The notes under the pieces were generated by a model. The model had not been told where the DNA came from, searched no databases, and was given only the letters and a program-made list of their open reading frames with translations. A stretch of 49,849 nucleotides of DNA from JAYFRE01 sp034926235 (GTDB taxonomy: Bacteria > Pseudomonadota > Alphaproteobacteria > Rhodospirillales > Magnetospirillaceae), in NCBI GenBank assembly GCA_034926235.1, contig JAYFRE010000018.1:1-49849 (forward strand), read 5' to 3'. Positions within the stretch are counted from its first letter, which is position 1. Each line of letters starts with the position of its first letter. Below, one piece after another: positions 25,391-34,011 of the stretch. Made by a program: the position numbers and the translations under genes.

Positions 25391-27796
25391 TCAGTCGTCG
25401 CGTCCGCCGCGCGCCAGGACCTCGCGTTTACCGACATGGTTGGCCTTACTGACCACGCCTTCGGCCTCCATCTGCTCGATGATGCGGGCGGCGCGGTTAT
25501 AACCGATCTGCAAATGGCGTTGAACGAAGCTGGTGGACGCCTTGCCCTCGCGGATCACCAGCGCCACGGCTTGATCATACAGATCGCCGCCGCCGCCGCC
25601 AGAGGCGGACGCGTCGGGACTGACCTCTTCCTCTTCGGTGACGCTTTCCAGATAGTGGGGCTCCCCCTGCTCGCGCAAGTGCTGAACCACGGCTTCGACC
25701 TCGCCGTCCGAAACGAACGGCCCATGCACGCGGATGATCCGTCCGCCGGCGGCCATATACAGCATGTCGCCTTGGCCCAAAAGCTGTTCCGCGCCCTGTT
25801 CGCCCAGGATGGTGCGGCTGTCGATCTTTGACGTCACCTGGAAGCTGATGCGGCTGGGGAAATTGGCCTTGATGGTGCCGGTGATGACATCGACCGAGGG
25901 ACGCTGGGTGGCCATGACGATATGGATGCCGGCGGCGCGCGCCATCTGGGCCAGACGCTGCACGGCGGCTTCGACGTCCTTGCCCGCGACCAGCATCAGA
26001 TCCGCCATCTCGTCGACGACGACGACGATGAAAGGCAACGGTTCCAGCGCCAGGGTCTGGTCCTCATAAACCGGTTTGCCGGTCTCGGGGTCGAACCCGG
26101 TCTGCACGGTGCGCGACAGGGTTTCATTCTTGGCGCTGGCTTCGGCCAGGCGCTGATTGTAGCCCGAGATGTTGCGCACGCCGAGTTGGCTCATGGCGCG
26201 ATAGCGGTCCTCCATCTCGCGCACGGCCCATTTCAGCGCCACCACCGCCTTGCCGGGTTCGGTCACCACCGGGGCCAAGAGATGGGGAATGCCGTCATAG
26301 ACCGACAATTCCAGCATCTTGGGATCGATCATGATCAACCGGCATTCTTCGGGTTTCAGCCGGTAAAGCAGCGACAGAATCATGGTGTTGATCGCCACGG
26401 ACTTGCCCGAACCGGTGGTGCCGGCGATCAAAAGATGAGGCATCCGCGCCAGATCGACCATGACCGGCTGGCCGCCGATATCCTTGCCCAGGACCAGGGT
26501 CAGGCGCGAAGCGGCGCGCTCGAACGCCTCGGAGGCCAGCAATTCGCGCAGCAGCACGATCTCGCGCTTGGCGTTGGGCAGTTCGATGCCGATCACGCTG
26601 CGGCCCGGCACGGTGGCGATGCGGACCGATAGCGCGCTCATCGAGCGGGCGATGTCGTCGGCCAGACCGATTACGCGGCTGGTCTTGGTTCCGGGCGACG
26701 GTTCCAGCTCATAGAGGGTGACGACGGGACCGGGACGAACTTTGACGATTTCGCCCTGGACGCCGAAATCTTCCAGCACCGCTTCTAAAAGCCGGGCATT
26801 CTGCGCCAGGGCGTCCTGGTTGATTGCGTCGCCGCGCGGTGCGGCGGGCGCGGCCAGCAGATCCAGCGGCGGGAATTTGTAGCCGTCGGTATCGGGCAGA
26901 TCCAGGGAATGCTGGCGCGATTCCTCAATGCGCTTACCCGGCTGGGCGCGCGGCGGACGCGGCGCGACCAGGGGTTCGGCGGCGCGTTTGACCGGAACCG
27001 GCTCGTCGGCGGGGTCGTCGTCTTCGACCACCCGTTCCCGGCGCAGGACGGGTTCCCCCCGAGGCGGAGGATTGTTTTTGGCGGGAAGGTCCGGCGGAGC
27101 GCTTCTGGCGAACAGGCGGGTGGGAAGCTCGATCAGATTCGTCCAGCTCTGGGAAATGCCCCGGATCGCTGCCGCGCCGCTTCGCGCCGTTTCGCGCCAT
27201 TCCGTCCAGGACAGGCCCAGGGCGAGAACGGCGCAGGAGAGTCCCATCAGACCGGAGATGAGCGCCGGGATCCAGACCGGCAATCCGATCGCCGATGTCA
27301 GGGTGCCGATGCCGCCCAGAAGCAGTCGCCCCGCCGACCCTCCCGCTCCGGCGACGAGAAGGGCCGGTCTGGCTCCCGACGGCAATGGCAGGGCGGCGCA
27401 GGCGATCGCGCCCAGCAGCATCGCCGAGAGCAGGAAGGCGAACCGCACCCATATCCGTTCGGGAGGCTGAGCGGTGATCAGCAGCCGCAACCCCCAGACC
27501 AGAATCGCCAGGACCGGCAGGAAAGCCAGCAGGCCGAAAAGCTGGATGCCGAGATCGGCGGCGATGGCCCCGACAGCGCCCAAGCGGTTGACGATGGCCC
27601 GGCCCGGTTCGGCGGCGATGTTCCAGCTCGGATCTGCGGAATCATAGGAACACAGGGCCAAAAACAGCGCCAAGGCCAGAACGGCCAGCACAAATCCGCC
27701 TGCCCGGAACATCGAACGCGTGACGGCGGTCTTGAGCGGGGCCGGCAGGAAACCGGCCCGGTTTGCGGATGGGGTGCGGCGGCTGGGCGCTGGCAT
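25391..27796 (-). CDS. ftsK: DNA translocase FtsK
   Basis: 801-residue septal DNA pump for chromosome unlinking at division. Residues about 25-190 hold four to five membrane segments. A Pro/Arg-rich linker (about 220-330) follows. The alpha/beta motor has Walker A GTTGSGKS with Lys465 and Walker B VVVVDEMADLM near 594, then the C-terminal winged-helix gamma domain that reads polar KOPS-type sequences (FVQRHLQIGYNRAARIIEQM). The start ATG at 27796 overlaps the aminotransferase stop as ATGA; upstream in-frame codons belong to that gene. The linker is short compared with E. coli FtsK, normal for alphaproteobacteria. Confidence 0.97.
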   Translation of the reverse strand: MPAPSRRTPSANRAGFLPAPLKTAVTRSMFRAGGFVLAVLALALFLALCSYDSADPSWNIAAEPGRAIVNRLGAVGAIAADLGIQLFGLLAFLPVLAILVWGLRLLITAQPPERIWVRFAFLLSAMLLGAIACAALPLPSGARPALLVAGAGGSAGRLLLGGIGTLTSAIGLPVWIPALISGLMGLSCAVLALGLSWTEWRETARSGAAAIRGISQSWTNLIELPTRLFARSAPPDLPAKNNPPPRGEPVLRRERVVEDDDPADEPVPVKRAAEPLVAPRPPRAQPGKRIEESRQHSLDLPDTDGYKFPPLDLLAAPAAPRGDAINQDALAQNARLLEAVLEDFGVQGEIVKVRPGPVVTLYELEPSPGTKTSRVIGLADDIARSMSALSVRIATVPGRSVIGIELPNAKREIVLLRELLASEAFERAASRLTLVLGKDIGGQPVMVDLARMPHLLIAGTTGSGKSVAINTMILSLLYRLKPEECRLIMIDPKMLELSVYDGIPHLLAPVVTEPGKAVVALKWAVREMEDRYRAMSQLGVRNISGYNQRLAEASAKNETLSRTVQTGFDPETGKPVYEDQTLALEPLPFIVVVVDEMADLMLVAGKDVEAAVQRLAQMARAAGIHIVMATQRPSVDVITGTIKANFPSRISFQVTSKIDSRTILGEQGAEQLLGQGDMLYMAAGGRIIRVHGPFVSDGEVEAVVQHLREQGEPHYLESVTEEEEVSPDASASGGGGGDLYDQAVALVIREGKASTSFVQRHLQIGYNRAARIIEQMEAEGVVSKANHVGKREVLARGGRDD

Positions 27797-28992
27797 CACC
27801 CGTCCTTCAAGGTTTCGGCGATCCGGGTCAGCGCGCGCTCGGTGGTGGCGAGGTCGTGGACCAGGGCAATGCGGACATAAGGCGTGGCGGCGGCCGAGTC
27901 GCTGCCGGGAGACGCCAGATAAGCGCCCGGCAATACACGGATGCCGGTTTTGTCCCACAGGGCTTTAGCGGCGCGTTCACCGTCGCCGACATCAAGCCAC
28001 AGAAAGAAGCCGCCGGCGGGACGGACGAAGTTCAGCCGGTTTCCGAGGATTCGTTCAGCCAGATCGAATTTGGCGCGGTAAAGGGCGCGGTTGGCCTCGA
28101 CATGCTCTTCGTCCTGCCACAAAGCGGTGGCGGCGGCCAGGACCGGCAGCGGCATCGCCGCTCCGCCGCAGGCGCGCAGACGGGTGAATCCTTCGATGAT
28201 GGCGCGGCCGCCGGCGATGAAGCCCGACCGCAGTCCGGGCACGCTGGAGCGTTTCGACAGGCTGTGAAAGACGACGACATTCTCGAACATGTCGCCCGAA
28301 GCGGGCAGGGGAAGCTCGGCGCAAACTTCCAGCGCGCCCGGAGGCGGAACCCGGTCGTAGATTTCGGCATAGCATTCATCGACGGCCAGGATGAAGCCGT
28401 GACGGCGCGCCAGACGGATCGCATCGGCAAGCTGGGCTTTGGTTGCGACGGCCCCTTGCGGGTTGGCCGGGCTGCACAGATAGGCGACCGAGGCCCGCGA
28501 CAGCACCGATTCGGGCAGGGCCTTATAATCGGGCAGGAAGCCGTTTTCAGCCCGTGCCGGGACGTAATAGCCTTCCGCGCCGGCGACGATGGCCGCGCCG
28601 CCATAGACCTGATAGCCGGGGCTAGGCAGCAGCACCAAAGCGGGCGGCGTGGCCGGAGCGGCGGCGACGATCGTGATCTGTCCCAGGGCCTCGCGCGTGC
28701 CGGCGACGGGAAGCAGAGCGGTTTCGGGATCGAGTGCGCCGGCGGGCAGACGATAGCGCCGTTCCGCCCAGGCGGCGGCGGCGGCGCGGAAAGCCGGCGT
28801 GCCGGTCAAAGGCGGATATTTGCTCCACCCGACTGCCTCGCGGGCGAGGATCTCGGCGACGAAGGCCGGGGCCGGATGCTGCGGCTCGCCGATCGACATG
28901 GGCAGGGATTCGCCGCCGCCCGGGCCGGACAGCAGGGCGCGCAGGCGGTCGAACGGGTTGGCGGGCAGACGGAAAAGGTTCGGATTGGTCAT
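27796..28992 (-). CDS. Class I/II aminotransferase, DapC-like
   Basis: 398-residue fold-type I PLP enzyme. The Schiff-base lysine is K247 in HSLSKRSSVPGLRSGF. The SIGEPQHPAP N-terminus, SPANPQGAV and the Arg-containing C-terminal domain are conserved. The best guess is N-succinyldiaminopimelate aminotransferase (lysine/diaminopimelate synthesis), since DapC-type enzymes share the N-terminal MNPNLFRLPANPFDRL-like text. A broad-specificity aminotransferase remains possible. It heads the ftsK-lolA operon. Confidence 0.88.
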   Translation of the reverse strand: MTNPNLFRLPANPFDRLRALLSGPGGGESLPMSIGEPQHPAPAFVAEILAREAVGWSKYPPLTGTPAFRAAAAAWAERRYRLPAGALDPETALLPVAGTREALGQITIVAAAPATPPALVLLPSPGYQVYGGAAIVAGAEGYYVPARAENGFLPDYKALPESVLSRASVAYLCSPANPQGAVATKAQLADAIRLARRHGFILAVDECYAEIYDRVPPPGALEVCAELPLPASGDMFENVVVFHSLSKRSSVPGLRSGFIAGGRAIIEGFTRLRACGGAAMPLPVLAAATALWQDEEHVEANRALYRAKFDLAERILGNRLNFVRPAGGFFLWLDVGDGERAAKALWDKTGIRVLPGAYLASPGSDSAAATPYVRIALVHDLATTERALTRIAETLKDG

Positions 28993-29107
28993 AACGCAAG
29001 CAGACGAAACCGGCTGAACGAGAACAGAACGGGGTCAGTATTACCCGATTAAGCCCGTCCGCCTCACTCTCTTTTTTAACCGGCCTGTGGATTCTGCCGC
29101 CGCCGGA

Positions 29108-29142
29108 CAAAAAAAGAGCCCGGAAGATGGAGGACTTCCGGG
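29108..29142 (-). terminator. Intrinsic terminator of the PII gene
   Basis: CCCGGAAG (29119-29126) pairs with CTTCCGGG (29135-29142). On the minus strand the stem is followed by CTTTTTTT. It lies about 120 bp after the glnB-like stop. The remaining part of the 272-bp gap 28993-29264 shows no gene. Confidence 0.85.
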
Positions 29143-29264
29143 CATCGAGTTTGGGAGGAGACAGGAGATAACAACGAGGCACTCAAATGATCCTTCGGAT
29201 GAGCCGCGAAGACATCCGAAGCCGGGAGATGAGGAGCAAAAGGGGCTCCCGGAAACCCCAGGGG

Positions 29265-29603
29265 TCAAAGCGCGTCGTCGTCGGTCTCGCCGGTACGGAT
29301 GCGCACCGTGTGGGCGAGGTCGAAGACGAAAATCTTGCCGTCGCCGATTTTGCCCGTATGGGCGGCGTCATGGACGGCCTGGACAGCCTGCTCGGACAGA
29401 TCGTCGGTCACAGCGATCTCGACCTTGATCTTGGGCAGGAAATTCACGACATATTCGGCGCCGCGATAGATTTCGGCTTGGCCCTTCTGGCGGCCGAATC
29501 CTTTGCTTTCGCTGACGGTCAGACCCTGGATGCCCAACTGTGCGAGCGCTGAGCGCACGTCATCGAGTTTGAACGGCTTGATGATGGCAACAATCAGCTT
29601 CAT
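29265..29603 (-). CDS. glnB: Nitrogen regulatory PII protein
   Basis: 112-residue PII signal protein, trimeric sensor of ATP/ADP and 2-oxoglutarate. The uridylylation site Tyr51 lies in the T-loop IYRGAEYVVNFLPK. The B-loop TGKIGDGKIFV and the C-loop RIRTGE are intact. No glnA or amtB is adjacent, so the choice between glnB and glnK is open. The T-loop text RQKGQAEIYRGAEY and the ending RIRTGET do not separate them. A degenerate sigma-54-like site lies about 50 bp upstream, which would fit nitrogen control. Confidence 0.95.
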   Translation of the reverse strand: MKLIVAIIKPFKLDDVRSALAQLGIQGLTVSESKGFGRQKGQAEIYRGAEYVVNFLPKIKVEIAVTDDLSEQAVQAVHDAAHTGKIGDGKIFVFDLAHTVRIRTGETDDDAL

Positions 29604-29651
29604 CGTTTGGCTTCCTACCGGTCCGTCGCTTGTTTCTCGCCTTAATCCCCT

Positions 29652-29668
29652 TTCAAGGATCGTGCCGG
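29652..29668 (-). promoter_or_regulatory. Possible sigma-54 promoter of the PII gene
   Basis: Read on the minus strand the sequence is CCGGCACGATCCTTGAA, close to the sigma-54 consensus TGGCACG-N4-TTGCA. The -24 GG is kept, but the -12 GC reads GA. The position, about 50 bp before the start codon, is suitable. The imperfect -12 keeps confidence low. Confidence 0.35.
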
Positions 29669-29746
29669 TTTTTGTTTTTATCTGAAAAACGCGGATTTTC
29701 CCGGAATCCGGGGGGGGGCGGTGCGGAAGATGAGGGAGCGGAGCGG

Positions 29747-29769
29747 AAGGAAAAGCCTAAAAAATAGGC
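29747..29769 (-). terminator. Intrinsic terminator of the DUF971 operon
   Basis: Read on the minus strand, GCCTA and TAGGC form a 5-bp stem around a TTTTT loop, followed by TTTTCCTT. It lies 118 bp after the DUF971 stop and upstream of the PII promoter. A second stem, TTGCCG/CGGCAA (29776-29781, 29789-29794), is just upstream. Confidence 0.6.
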
Positions 29770-29887
29770 ATTCCCTTGCCGTGTCTGTCGGCAAAAGCGA
29801 AAAACATGTCGAGAAACGGGAGAAAAAGGCGAATCCCTGCCTATGAACGAGGCAGTTTTGGGTCGGATGAGGTTTCGGCGGCTGTTC

Positions 29888-30241
29888 TTAAGGGTCGCGG
29901 CTGAGACCGGCCTGAGTCAGATGATCGAGATACGCCGTCCAGAGCAACCGCTGTTCGCGTCCCAGCCCGAACAGATAATCCCAGCTATAGATGCCGGAAT
30001 CATGGCCGTCGTCGAATTCCAGGCGAATGGCGTAATGGCCGACGGGCAGAATCCGATCAATGCCGACATGACGCTTCCCCGACACCAGAACCCGCTGATC
30101 CGGGCTGTGTCCTCGCACCTCGGCGCTGGGGCTTTCCACGCGCAGGAATTCGGCCGGGAATTCAAATCGGCTGCCATCCTCGAACAGGATGGCGAGCTGC
30201 TTTTCGTTCCGGTCGTAGCGGATCTCGGTTGGGTTCGGCAT
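29888..30241 (-). CDS. DUF971 family protein
   Basis: 117-residue DUF971 (GBBH-like N-terminal) protein. The typical blocks are IRYDRNEKQLAILFEDG, FPAEFLRVESPSAEVRGH and the C-terminal HDSGIYSWDYLFGLG. The domain is related to the zinc-binding N-terminus of gamma-butyrobetaine hydroxylase and occurs next to Fe-S/Mrp genes elsewhere; its function is not established. It is the last gene of the thioredoxin-LON-Trm112 operon, starting 9 bp after the Trm112-like stop. Confidence 0.9.
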   Translation of the reverse strand: MPNPTEIRYDRNEKQLAILFEDGSRFEFPAEFLRVESPSAEVRGHSPDQRVLVSGKRHVGIDRILPVGHYAIRLEFDDGHDSGIYSWDYLFGLGREQRLLWTAYLDHLTQAGLSRDP

Positions 30242-30250
30242 CGTCGGGCT

Positions 30251-30454
30251 CTAGTGGGATTGGGCCGGATCGGACAGCGCGCGCGCTTCGGCGGCGAGCA
30301 TGATCGGGATGCCGTCGCGGATGGGATAGGCGAGTCCGGCCTGATCGCTGATCAATTCCTTCGCTTTGGAATCATAGCGCAGGGGTCCCTTGGTCAGGGG
30401 GCAGACGAGGATTTCAAGAAGCTTAGGATCGATTCCCGGGGCATGGTCGGACAT
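30251..30454 (-). CDS. Trm112-like (UPF0434/YcaR) protein
   Basis: 67-residue small protein of the Trm112 family: LLEILVCPLTKGPLRYD followed by LAYPIRDGIPIML. Eukaryotic Trm112 activates methyltransferases, and the bacterial role is unclear. Only one cysteine (C18) remains of the zinc-ribbon positions seen in some relatives, so it probably does not bind zinc. It lies 18 bp after the LON-domain gene. Confidence 0.92.
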   Translation of the reverse strand: MSDHAPGIDPKLLEILVCPLTKGPLRYDSKAKELISDQAGLAYPIRDGIPIMLAAEARALSDPAQSH

Positions 30455-30472
30455 GGGAGGCCTCCTGGACGT

Positions 30473-31150
30473 TTATTGCCGGACCAGATTCTGCCGCGCG
30501 CCGCCGTCGGCGATCGCCATTTCCATCAGGGTCAGCAGCGTGTGGGCGCGCTGGGTGATGTCGGGGCATTCCAACAGGGCTTGTTTTTCGCTTGGCTCGA
30601 AGGGGCAAGCCATGGGCAGGCTGATGGACAAAGCGCGGTCGCTGGCGGTCTCGACGGCTTTCCAATTGATATCCATGCCATGCAGCCGGCCATAAGCCTT
30701 GAGCGCGGCGATCAGCCTGGGGCGATCTATGGCGGGTTCTTCCTCGCCGTCGAAATCGTTCCTAAACGATGACCAACTCACCGCTGCCCGGCGATAGCCG
30801 CGCCGTGCGGCGATTTCCTCGACGATCCGGAACCGGCTGATTCCGGTCAGGGTTATCAGGAAACGTCCGTCCTCGGTTTCCGAGAAATGGCTGATTCGTC
30901 CCGCGCATCCCGTTTCATAAAGCCGGGGCGGCGTTTCTGATTTTTCGTTTTCCTCTTCGGGAGAGACGGGCTGGATCATGCCGATCAGCCGTCCGCATCC
31001 CAAAGCGTCCTCGACCATCGCCAGATAGCGCGGCTCGAACACGTTCAGAGGCAAAAGCCCGCCCGGAAGCAGCAAAACGCCCGACAGCGGAAAGACCGGC
31101 AAAGCGGGCGGCAAATCCTCGAAATGGTTCTGAAAGCGTTGGGCGCTCAT
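30473..31150 (-). CDS. LON substrate-binding-domain protein
   Basis: 225-residue protein made of a Lon N-terminal (LAN/PUA-like) domain only, with no ATPase or protease part. Typical text includes LPVFPLSGVLLLPGGLLPLNVFEPRY, GCAGRISHFSETEDGRFLITLTG and a helical C-terminal portion. Such proteins are common in alphaproteobacteria downstream of thioredoxin-like genes; the function is unknown. It starts 5 bp after the stop of the thioredoxin-TPR gene, so the genes are tightly coupled. Confidence 0.93.
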   Translation of the reverse strand: MSAQRFQNHFEDLPPALPVFPLSGVLLLPGGLLPLNVFEPRYLAMVEDALGCGRLIGMIQPVSPEEENEKSETPPRLYETGCAGRISHFSETEDGRFLITLTGISRFRIVEEIAARRGYRRAAVSWSSFRNDFDGEEEPAIDRPRLIAALKAYGRLHGMDINWKAVETASDRALSISLPMACPFEPSEKQALLECPDITQRAHTLLTLMEMAIADGGARQNLVRQ

Positions 31151-31155
31151 CGGGG

Positions 31156-32073
31156 TCAGGAAAACATCAAAGAGGAAAGACGCCGCCGGGCCGAAACGGT
31201 CAGCGGATCGGCCGGGCCCATCGCGTCGAACAGCTTGACGAGCTGTTTACGCGCCGCACCGTCGTTCCAGTCGCGGTTCCGGCGGAACAGTTCCAGCAGA
31301 TGATCTATGGCCTGTTCGCGCTCTCCGGCGGCGAAACAGGCGACGGCGAGGTCGAACCGGGATTGGGGATCGGCCGGATCATTCTCGACGCGGCGGGTCA
31401 ACTCATCGAGCGGATCAAGACGCTTGGCTTCCTCACGCAATGCGATGGCCGAACGTTGGGCGGCGATGTCGGGATGATTGGCCAATTCGGGCGGCAGCTC
31501 CGCCAACAGGGCCTTGGCTGCGGCGATCTGGCCGGTCTGGATCAGACAGCGCAGGATGCCGGCCTGGGCCGCGCCATTGCCGGGATCGGTGGCGGCGATT
31601 TCATGATAAATGGCCAGCGCCGTTTCGGTGTCGCCTTCCTCCAGGAAGGTCTGCGCTTCGGCCAGGGCGGAATCGACTCCGGCCATCGGGTCCTCGCCGC
31701 CGGTCAGGCGGGCGATGAACTCGCGCAGGGTGGATTCGGGCACGGCTCCGGTGAAGCCGTCGACCGGACGGCCATCTTTGAAAGCGTAGACGGTGGGAAC
31801 GGATTGGATGCGCAATTGCGCGGCCAATTCCTGATTCTTATCGATGTCGATCTTGACCAGCCGGACCTTACCCTTGGCTTCGCGCACGGCGCGCTCCAGA
31901 AAGGGGCCTAAGCTTTTGCAGGGGCCGCACCAGGTCGCCCAGAAATCGACGATGACCGGCACCTTCATCGAAGCTTCGATGACATCGGCGACGAAAGTCG
32001 CGGTCGATCCGTCCAGGATCGGGTCTCCGGACGCCGAAGCCGGGTTTTGCGCCGTGTTTTGACCGATCAGCAT
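31156..32073 (-). CDS. Thioredoxin-TPR protein (YbbN/CnoX-like)
   Basis: 305-residue protein with an N-terminal thioredoxin fold (WCGPC at residues 48-52, VIVDFWATWCGPCKSLGPF) and a C-terminal tetratricopeptide-type helical half. E. coli YbbN/CnoX, a chaperedoxin, has the same architecture but a degraded active site. Here both cysteines are present, so redox activity is possible. The ATG at 32073 has AGGG 8 nt upstream; codons further upstream lie in the tRNA promoter region. It heads the operon with LON, Trm112-like and DUF971 genes. Confidence 0.92.
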   Translation of the reverse strand: MLIGQNTAQNPASASGDPILDGSTATFVADVIEASMKVPVIVDFWATWCGPCKSLGPFLERAVREAKGKVRLVKIDIDKNQELAAQLRIQSVPTVYAFKDGRPVDGFTGAVPESTLREFIARLTGGEDPMAGVDSALAEAQTFLEEGDTETALAIYHEIAATDPGNGAAQAGILRCLIQTGQIAAAKALLAELPPELANHPDIAAQRSAIALREEAKRLDPLDELTRRVENDPADPQSRFDLAVACFAAGEREQAIDHLLELFRRNRDWNDGAARKQLVKLFDAMGPADPLTVSARRRLSSLMFS

Positions 32074-32196
32074 GTCTATCCCTGTTTTCCTGAAACCACC
32101 ACCGGCAAAGCCGGATTCAATAGATGGACTGTCGGACCTTTCGTGGCAAGTCCTAAGGCGATCTTCCGCGAAGGCGCTTTTCAATGAAAAACGGGC

Positions 32197-32224
32197 TTGC
32201 ATTGAGGCGCTCTTTAAGTATGAT
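32197..32224 (+). promoter_or_regulatory. Promoter of tRNA-Gly
   Basis: The -35 element TTGCAT (32197-32202) and -10 element TATGAT (32219-32224) have a 16-bp spacer. Transcription would begin near 32231, about 45 nt before the mature tRNA. Confidence 0.75.
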
Positions 32225-32276
32225 CCGGCTCCTCATCGTTGACCGGCGGCAACGCCGACCCCGGACGATGATATGA

Positions 32277-32351
32277 GCGGGCGTAGCTCAGGGGTAGAGC
32301 ACAACCTTGCCAAGGTTGGGGTCGAGGGTTCGAATCCCTTCGCCCGCTCCA
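32277..32351 (+). tRNA. tRNA-Gly(GCC)
   Basis: The acceptor stem GCGGGCG pairs with CGCCCGC (32341-32347). Discriminator T and an encoded CCA follow. The D arm has TAGCTCAGGGGTAGAGCA. The anticodon stem-loop has GCC at 32309-32311 inside loop TTGCCAA. The T arm contains GGTTCGAATCC. All parts of the cloverleaf are intact. Confidence 0.98.
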
Positions 32352-32374
32352 TAATTCTAAGTGATGTACGGATT

Positions 32375-32404
32375 ATGACAGGCCGCGAAAGCGGCCTTTG
32401 TCAT
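32375..32404. terminator. Bidirectional terminator hairpin after tRNA-Gly
   Basis: The sequence ATGACA-GGCCGC, tetraloop GAAA, GCGGCC-TT-TGTCAT forms a 12-bp stem with a two-base bulge. It lies between the tRNA and the convergent Lrp gene. Confidence 0.75.
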
Positions 32405-32432
32405 GTCTGCCCGTCCCGATCCTTAAGGTCGT

Positions 32433-32957
32433 TCAGGCGATGTCGAGGAAAACCGGCAGTTCATAGCGGCGCCGGGAATCGAAGATCAGCGAGGTTTCGA
32501 TCCGGATGACGCCGGGGCGGTTGGTGAAACGGTCGAGCGCCAGATCCTTGAGGTGCCGCATGTCCCGGACGACGACATGCACCACCAGATCATAGCGTCC
32601 GGTCACCAGAAAGGCGGAACGCACCTCCGGCACGGCGACGATGTCTTCCAGGAAATCGTCCACGGCGCCGCGCTCATGCTGTGAAAGCTCGATCATGAAC
32701 AAGGCTTCGAGACCGATTCCGAAAGCCTTGGGATCAACCTCCGCATACATGCCGGTCAAGACGCCGGAATCCTTCAAACGGCGGATACGCTCATGTGTCG
32801 ATGACGCGGCCAGCGATACTTCGGCGGCGATGTCCTTGACCGACAATCTGGCGTTATTCTGCAGCAGCCGCAAAATGGCGACGTCGGTGCGGTCAAGTAT
32901 CGTCTGGTTTTTGACCGGAGCGTGATCGTTTGGAGGAGAATCATTCATGGAAACCAT
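32433..32957 (-). CDS. Lrp/AsnC family transcriptional regulator
   Basis: About 174-residue regulator. The N-terminal helix-turn-helix reads LDRTDVAILRLLQNNARLSV, then VSLAASSTHERIRRLKDSGVL. The C-terminal RAM ligand-binding domain is present (FMIELSQHERGAVDDFLEDI, FLVTGRYDLVVHVVVRD). Members sense amino acids. The target is not evident: neighbours are a tRNA and a divergent methyltransferase. The start is uncertain, with candidate codons at 32948, 32957, 32978 and GTG 32984; none has a good ribosome-binding site. Confidence 0.9.
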   Translation of the reverse strand: MVSMNDSPPNDHAPVKNQTILDRTDVAILRLLQNNARLSVKDIAAEVSLAASSTHERIRRLKDSGVLTGMYAEVDPKAFGIGLEALFMIELSQHERGAVDDFLEDIVAVPEVRSAFLVTGRYDLVVHVVVRDMRHLKDLALDRFTNRPGVIRIETSLIFDSRRRYELPVFLDIA

Positions 32958-33237
32958 AATATTCACTTTCAGCGTCATGGCCACGCATAATTGGTTTTTG
33001 CGGACAAGGTCTGGATACGGGATAGATTAGAAAACTTTCCTCTCTATCCCCGATTGAGGACGGGTCTTGCCGGGGAAAAATTTTCCTATCCGCGGGTCTT
33101 GTTTGCGTCGCATCCTATTTTCGCCGACGGACCGATCCGGCGGGATGTTCGCCTAAAAGGGCGGAAGAGGCGTTAAAATGAGGCCAGGCGTCCGGGCCGG
33201 CCTGCGATAGGAATATGGTTTGGAGAAAAACGGAATC

Positions 33238-34002
33238 ATGCAAACAACCCATGACGGCTTGGTGGAAAGCCAATTCGGGCCGCAGGCCAGGGCCTATGTC
33301 GATAGCGCGGTTCATGCAAAAGGTGCGGACCTCGATGCGCTGGAAGAGATTGTGCGTCAGATCCGGCCGGCGCGGGCGCTCGATCTTGGTGCGGGCGGCG
33401 GACATGTTTCCTATAAGCTGGCGCTTCATGCCGGATGTGTGACGGCGGCGGACCTGTCGCCCGAGATGTTGGCCGCACTTGCAGAGACCGCAAAAAACAA
33501 AGGATTGGCCAATATCGAAACGGTCCGGACCACAGCGGAAAATCTGCCGTTCGGGGATGCTAGCTTCGATTTCCTGGGATGCCGCTTTTCAGCCCATCAC
33601 TGGCGCGATGTCGATGCCGGATTGCGGCAAGCCCGCCGCGTGCTCAAAAGCGGCTCCCGCGCGGTGTTCATCGATGTCTGTTCGCCGGGCGCGCCTGCGC
33701 TCGATACTCATCTTCAGACGATCGAGATTTTGCGCGATCCATCGCATGTTCGCGATTACAGCATGGCCGAATGGGTTTCTTCCCTGGCCCGCGCCGGTTT
33801 CATGCCCGAATCCTGCCGGACCTGGCGGCTTGCCATCGATTTTCCGTCCTGGATCGCGAGGATGCGCACGCCCGAGGACCATGTCCGCGCCATTCGTTCC
33901 CTGCAGCGGATGGCCGCGCAGGAAACGAAAACCTATTTCGCCATCGAGGCGGACGGTTCGTTTCAGTTCGATGTGCTGATGGCGGATTGCCGGGCCGTGT
34001 GA
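33238..34002 (+). CDS. Class I SAM-dependent methyltransferase, UbiE/UbiG-like
   Basis: 254-residue methyltransferase. SAM motif I is ALDLGAGGGHVSYKLA, the acidic residue follows in TAADLSPEML, and motif II is LPFGDASFDFLGCRFSAHHW. The C-terminal cap contains DYSMAEWVSSLARAGF, as in the small-molecule methyltransferases of this type. The substrate is unknown. GGAG and CGGAA precede the ATG at 33238, with a TTG at 33220 as alternative. It converges with the phospholipid methyltransferase-like gene. The 280-bp gap before it (32958-33237) shows no further gene. Confidence 0.88.
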   Translation: MQTTHDGLVESQFGPQARAYVDSAVHAKGADLDALEEIVRQIRPARALDLGAGGGHVSYKLALHAGCVTAADLSPEMLAALAETAKNKGLANIETVRTTAENLPFGDASFDFLGCRFSAHHWRDVDAGLRQARRVLKSGSRAVFIDVCSPGAPALDTHLQTIEILRDPSHVRDYSMAEWVSSLARAGFMPESCRTWRLAIDFPSWIARMRTPEDHVRAIRSLQRMAAQETKTYFAIEADGSFQFDVLMADCRAV

Positions 34003-34011
34003 CCGGACGGG

